DNA of 11,433 bases from JADJLQ01 sp034439915 (GTDB taxonomy: Bacteria > Bacteroidota > Bacteroidia > Chitinophagales > Saprospiraceae). The position numbers and the translations under genes were made by a program. This document shows positions 8,701 through 11,433 of this stretch, piece after piece. Positions within the stretch are counted from its first letter, which is position 1, and every line of letters starts with the position of its first letter. Location: the NCBI GenBank assembly GCA_034439915.1, contig JAWXBI010000152.1, forward strand, positions 1 to 11,433. Direction: 5' to 3'. A model generated the notes under the pieces. That model was given only the letters and a program-made list of their open reading frames with translations. It ran no database searches and was not told the origin of the DNA.

Positions 8701-10104
8701 ATGGATAATAACAAAACCACCCTCAACCGGTCGTTGGGCCTATTGTCTTGCATCGTGCTGGTGATCAGTGCCATCATTGGATCCGGGGTATTTAAAAAGG
8801 TTGCCCCTATGTCCGATTCGCTGCAGTTACCGGCTTATGTGCTTTTAGCATGGGTCCTTGCCGGTACGATCAGTTTGTTTGGAGCGCTAAGCAATGCAGA
8901 GATCGCCGGTATGTATGCCGATAGTGGGGGAGAATACGCTTATTTTAAAAAGATATACAATCCGTTCTTTGCTTTTTTATTTGGTTGGGGATGTTTTGCG
9001 GCCATTCGTTCGGCATCTATTGCGGCTATTGCCTACGTGTTTGCTGAATCGCTTAACCACTTGATCCACCTGCCTGCCATCGGTAGCCGCGGATTTAACC
9101 TTTTTGGAATAATTTACCCTTTCGATAACCTGACCATTAAATTAATCGCGATGTTGTTATTGATCGGACTTACTTATTTAAATTATAAAGGGTTGAGGCT
9201 GGGAGAAAAAGTTTCGCGGGGATTGACATTTACCCTGGTCACGGCAATGGTTTTTCTTATACTTGCCGGTTTGTTCAGCAGTAAAGGCTCCTGGAACAAC
9301 ATTTCCCAGGCAGCGACTACCTACGTGCCGCAATCTTTTTTTTCCGGTGGATTTTTAGCCTTGTTGTTTACTGCGATGTTGGGTGCCTTCTGGGCCTATG
9401 AAGGTTGGAACAATATAGGATACCTGGGCGGTGAAATCAAAAACCCCCAGCGCAATCTGCCGATCGCTTTATTTGCAGGGACCCTGATCGTCATGGTGAT
9501 TTATATATCGATCAATTTTGTTTACCATTATATTTCGCCTATAGATGATATTATAGCCAGGCAGACTTCAGGTTCAGGAATTGCCGCTGTAGATATTGTG
9601 GGTTTGTATTTGGGAAGGGCAGGGGCTTTGTTTGTGTCCTGCCTGATCCTGGTGACGACATTCAATGCGACTAATGCCACTATTTTAATGTCTTCCCGGA
9701 TTTATTATGCTATGGCCAGGGATGGTAATTTTTTCAAAAAAGCGGAATATGTTCATCCAGAATATAAAACACCCTCGTATTCTTTATGGATACAATGTGG
9801 TTGGGCAATTATTTTATTGTTTTCCGGAAGTTTTGATACCCTGACGGATATGTTGATTTTTGCTTCCTTCCTTTTTTATGGATCTACTGCTTTGGGTGTG
9901 TTTATCATGAGGAAAAAAGCACCCAATGCCGAAAGGCCCTATAAAGTGATAGGGTATCCCTTCGTGCCGGCCATCTTCGTATTGTTTTGCCTTGGATTGA
10001 TCATCTATACTCCTTCTCAGCGACCGATGGAGACTTTGTCGGGTATTGCCTTGATCTTGTTGGGTGTGCCGTTTTATTATTATTGGAATAGGAAGAAAAG
10101 TTAG
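8701..10104 (+). CDS. APC-family amino-acid permease
   Basis: A 467-residue inner-membrane protein with about 12 hydrophobic segments, the usual length for amino acid-polyamine-organocation (APC) transporters. The first segment carries the hallmark ISAIIGSGVF (22-31), which in the family forms the unwound substrate-binding part of TM1. The TM2 region has AGTISLFGALSNAEIAGMYADSGGEY (54-79), matching the family's conserved 'ALSYAELGA..P.SGG.Y' stretch. TM6 has GAFWAYEGWNNIGYLGGEIKNPQRNLP (228-254), a strong L-type-transporter-like signature. Further conserved parts are SSRIYYAMARDG (331-342) and the tail RPYKVIGYPFVP (412-423). It should import or exchange amino acids across the inner membrane; the substrate cannot be read from sequence. 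The ATG follows the upstream gene's stop by 9 bases of A/T-rich DNA with no Shine-Dalgarno sequence, so co-transcription with the helical protein is likely. Confidence 0.93.
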   Translation: MDNNKTTLNRSLGLLSCIVLVISAIIGSGVFKKVAPMSDSLQLPAYVLLAWVLAGTISLFGALSNAEIAGMYADSGGEYAYFKKIYNPFFAFLFGWGCFAAIRSASIAAIAYVFAESLNHLIHLPAIGSRGFNLFGIIYPFDNLTIKLIAMLLLIGLTYLNYKGLRLGEKVSRGLTFTLVTAMVFLILAGLFSSKGSWNNISQAATTYVPQSFFSGGFLALLFTAMLGAFWAYEGWNNIGYLGGEIKNPQRNLPIALFAGTLIVMVIYISINFVYHYISPIDDIIARQTSGSGIAAVDIVGLYLGRAGALFVSCLILVTTFNATNATILMSSRIYYAMARDGNFFKKAEYVHPEYKTPSYSLWIQCGWAIILLFSGSFDTLTDMLIFASFLFYGSTALGVFIMRKKAPNAERPYKVIGYPFVPAIFVLFCLGLIIYTPSQRPMETLSGIALILLGVPFYYYWNRKKS

Positions 10105-10200
10105 GAGTTGGGGGTTAGGGGTTAGGGAGGAAAGGATAAAAGGGTTAAGAGGTTAAAGGGGAAAGGTTAAAGGGGAAGGGGGAAAGGGTAAAGGGACTAC
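10105..10200 (+). repeat. G-rich low-complexity tract with TTAGGG-like runs
   Basis: Directly after the permease stop, the plus strand is almost pure G, A and T. It begins with runs of G separated by TTA (GGGGGTTAGGGGTTAGGG, 10110-10127) and continues as variants of GGTTAAAGG and GGGGAAAGG. At least seven runs of three or more G occur in under 100 bases. No gene is encoded here. The G runs could fold as a G-quadruplex in the non-template strand or the permease mRNA tail, but that is inference. The tract grades into the octamer repeats that follow. Confidence 0.8.
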
Positions 10201-10423
10201 AATTCTACAACTTCATAATTCAACAATTCAACAATTCAACATTTCAACAAGAGCTTAAGAGGTGAAAGGGTTAAAGGGTTAAAGGGTGAAGAGGTTAAAA
10301 GGACTTACAATTCAACAATTCAACAATTCAACATTTCAACAAGAGCTTAAGAGGTGAAAGGGTTAAAGGGTGAAGAGGTTAAAAGCACTTACAATTCAAC
10401 AATTCAACAATTCAACATTTCAA
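10201..10423 (+). repeat. Octamer-based tandem repeat array, 92-bp and 84-bp units plus partials
   Basis: Unit 1 (10217-10308, 92 bp) and unit 2 (10309-10392, 84 bp) are nearly identical, and a third partial unit of 31 bp (10393-10423) follows. Each unit starts with three copies of CAATTCAA-type octamers and a CATTTCAA variant. Then comes CAAGAGCTTAAG, then purine-rich octamers of the GGGTTAAA type, ending near GACTTAC or CACTTAC. The two units differ by exactly one 8-bp copy and one base (GGACTT versus GCACTT). A degraded partial copy (CTACAATTCTACAACTTC) precedes unit 1. The array ends three bases before the proC ATG, so it forms the whole proC leader. Confidence 0.9.
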
Positions 10424-10426
10424 TCA

Positions 10427-11221
10427 ATGAATAAAATAGCCATAATAGGGGGAGGAAATCTCGGGACAGCCATTGCAGAGGGACTATTGGCCAGTGAGTT
10501 TATTAAAGCCAAAGACCTGATCGTTACCCGAAGGAATCCCAACGCATTGATCGAACTTTCATTAAAGGGAGTTGCAATCATTTCGGACAATGTGAAAGCG
10601 ATTAAAGCATCTGATGTAGTCATCTTGGCTGTGAAACCGTATCAGGTACCAGCCTTACTCAAATCGGTTGCTTCAGCGTTTGTGCCCAATAAAAACTTAT
10701 TGATTTCTGTGGTTACAGGGGTGGATACAAAAACCATGAGGGATATCATTAAGAAAAAAATATCCATTATCCGGGCAATGCCCAATACGGCCATTGCGAT
10801 CCGGGAGAGTATGACCTGTATCAGTGGAGATGGAGCTTCCCAGGAACAAATAGAATTTACCAAAAGGCTGTTTGAAAAATTGGGTAAAGTGGCCGTCATC
10901 GATGAATCTCTCATGGAAGCTGCAACTGCATTGGGGGCTTGCGGTACAGCGTATGCCATGCGGTATATCCGCGCCAACATTCAGGCCGGTATCGAGATAG
11001 GCTTTAATTCCGGAGTAGCGAGCCTGATCGCAGCCCAAACGGTAAAAGGGGCCGCAGAATTGTTATTGACCAGAGACACCCATCCTGAGGCAGAAATCGA
11101 TAAAGTAACCACACCCAAAGGCTGCACCATAGCTGGGCTCAATGAGATGGAGCACCAGGGATTTAGTTCTTCTCTGATCCGCGGGGTGGTCACGAGTTAT
11201 AAAATGATCGCTAAAAGTTGA
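10427..11221 (+). CDS. proC: Pyrroline-5-carboxylate reductase
   Basis: A 264-residue protein of the usual ProC length. It reduces 1-pyrroline-5-carboxylate to L-proline with NAD(P)H, the last step of proline synthesis in the cytoplasm. The N-terminal Rossmann fold opens MNKIAIIGGGNLGTAIAEGL, with the dinucleotide motif GGGNLG at 8-13; AVKPYQV (68-74) and RAMPNTAIAI (116-125) match conserved strands. The C-terminal dimerisation and substrate domain has TALGACGTAYAM (167-178) in place of the more usual ALSGSGPAYV, then QTVKGAAELLL (204-214), THPEAEIDKVTTPKGCTIAGL (218-238) and MEHQGF (241-246). I chose the ATG at 10427 because the fold begins there. An in-frame GTG at 10370 would add 19 residues encoded entirely by the upstream repeat (IQQFNNSTF), which is almost surely not real. 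No Shine-Dalgarno sequence or clear promoter is seen; the leader is repeat DNA. Confidence 0.95.
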   Translation: MNKIAIIGGGNLGTAIAEGLLASEFIKAKDLIVTRRNPNALIELSLKGVAIISDNVKAIKASDVVILAVKPYQVPALLKSVASAFVPNKNLLISVVTGVDTKTMRDIIKKKISIIRAMPNTAIAIRESMTCISGDGASQEQIEFTKRLFEKLGKVAVIDESLMEAATALGACGTAYAMRYIRANIQAGIEIGFNSGVASLIAAQTVKGAAELLLTRDTHPEAEIDKVTTPKGCTIAGLNEMEHQGFSSSLIRGVVTSYKMIAKS

Positions 11222-11250
11222 CGAATAGATAAATCAAATTAATTTTGCAG

Positions 11251-11310
11251 GGGTAGGGGTTGAGGTTGAGGTTAAGCCCCGATCCGTCGGGGAGGTTGAG
11301 GTTAGGATAT
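11251..11310 (+). repeat. GAGGTT-type G-rich repeats around a GC hairpin
   Basis: Downstream of proC the strand again becomes G/T/A-rich: GGGGTAGGGG, then GAGGTTGAGGTTGAGGTTA, and after a hairpin a second GAGGTTGAGGTTAGG. It resembles the tract after the permease in composition, so both sides of proC carry related low-complexity DNA. Confidence 0.65.
11277..11292 (+). terminator. Compact GC hairpin after proC, possible terminator
   Basis: CCCCGA-TCCG-TCGGGG forms a perfect 6-bp GC-rich stem with a 4-base loop, 55 bases after the proC stop. No T run follows, so it is not a standard intrinsic terminator. It could instead stabilise the mRNA end or be a small mobile hairpin repeat inserted within the GAGGTT tract. 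Confidence 0.35.
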
Positions 11311-11312
11311 AA

Positions 11313-11333
11313 ATTGTTCATTGTTCATTGTTC
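11313..11333 (+). repeat. Three tandem copies of ATTGTTC
   Basis: Three perfect 7-bp copies stand head to tail and are followed by ATGA. No function is apparent; it is another short slippage-type repeat in the same spacer. Confidence 0.85.
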
Positions 11334-11354
11334 ATGAGGGTATTCAGAAAAGTG

Positions 11355-11399
11355 TGTCAAAGTTTAAATGTTAACAAAATAAACAAAATAACTTTGACA
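11355..11399 (+). promoter_or_regulatory. Inverted repeat TGTCAAAGTT / AACTTTGACA overlapping a promoter box
   Basis: Two perfect 10-bp arms (11355-11364 and 11390-11399) are separated by 25 bases of A/T-rich DNA containing a repeated ACAAAATAA (11374-11382 and 11383-11391). The right arm overlaps TAACTTTG (11389-11396), an exact match to the Bacteroidota -7 box TAnnTTTG, and it ends directly before the ATG at 11400. This placement fits an operator for a repressor acting on the downstream gene. If TAACTTTG is the true -7 box, transcription would begin at or near the start codon, giving a leaderless or nearly leaderless mRNA. Confidence 0.5.
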
Positions 11400-11433
11400 A
11401 TGAAAAAGGAAAAAGGACAAATTATCGACCAGG
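11400..11433 (+). CDS. Start of an unidentified gene, possibly a TetR-type regulator
   Basis: An ATG at 11400 opens 11 codons (MKKEKGQIIDQ) before the window ends. The short, charged start followed by an Ile-Ile-Asp helix resembles the opening of TetR-family DNA-binding domains (K..IidaA..LF), and the inverted repeat just upstream would suit autoregulation. Eleven residues cannot identify a family, so the assignment is only a guess. Confidence 0.35.
   Translation, partial: MKKEKGQIIDQ

Noticed and set aside
10201..10423. CRISPR array
   Set aside because: The units are tandem with no unique spacers between them, the period is octamer-based, and no cas gene is present.
10370..10426. In-frame GTG start extending proC by 19 residues
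   Set aside because: The added residues come wholly from the CAATTCAA repeat, and the Rossmann fold begins properly at the ATG at 10427.
10697..11038. Minus-strand 113-residue frame within proC
   Set aside because: It is antisense to clearly conserved proC sequence and has no start context or recognisable motif.

Overview
The window looks like chromosomal DNA of a member of the Bacteroidota. The evidence is moderate-to-low GC, intergenic DNA with boxes resembling the phylum's TAnnTTTG/TTTG promoters, start codons without clear Shine-Dalgarno sequences, and a secreted plastocyanin-type protein. The GGTTAAAG / CAATTCAA low-complexity intergenic repeats are also of a kind often seen in this phylum. 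I lean towards a Saprospiria- or Chitinophagales-like lineage, but there is no rRNA or marker gene to confirm that. No phage, transposase, CRISPR array, rRNA or tRNA was recognised.

Layout. Positions 1-282 (minus) hold the N-terminal part of a secreted cupredoxin-domain protein, cut by the window edge. Positions 415-1022 (plus) hold a decayed HAD-family hydrolase gene with three frameshifts, a nonsense codon and a lost catalytic Asp. Positions 1019-6947 (minus) are a two-gene operon, gltB followed by gltD, encoding the large and small subunits of NADPH-type glutamate synthase (GOGAT). A 196-bp divergent spacer (6948-7143) carries several ACAAT/ATTGT half-sites. It separates the operon from a plus-strand pair: an all-helical 515-residue protein of unknown function (7144-8691) and, 9 bp later, an APC-family amino-acid permease (8701-10104). 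Next comes a 320-bp spacer made of a G-rich tract and an octamer-based tandem repeat (10105-10423). It runs almost to the start codon of proC (10427-11221, pyrroline-5-carboxylate reductase). The last 200 bp hold more G-rich repeat, a compact GC hairpin, a heptamer repeat, and a 10-bp perfect inverted repeat overlapping a TAACTTTG box in front of a gene whose first 11 codons end the window.

Function. The intact genes centre on nitrogen and amino-acid metabolism: glutamate synthesis (gltBD), amino-acid uptake (permease) and proline synthesis from glutamate-derived pyrroline-5-carboxylate (proC). They are not one operon. The grouping is suggestive only, and the rest is ordinary housekeeping. 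The least explained parts are the octamer repeat array, the helical orphan protein, the inverted repeat at the right edge and the pseudogene. I did not find convincing evidence of a new multi-gene system.
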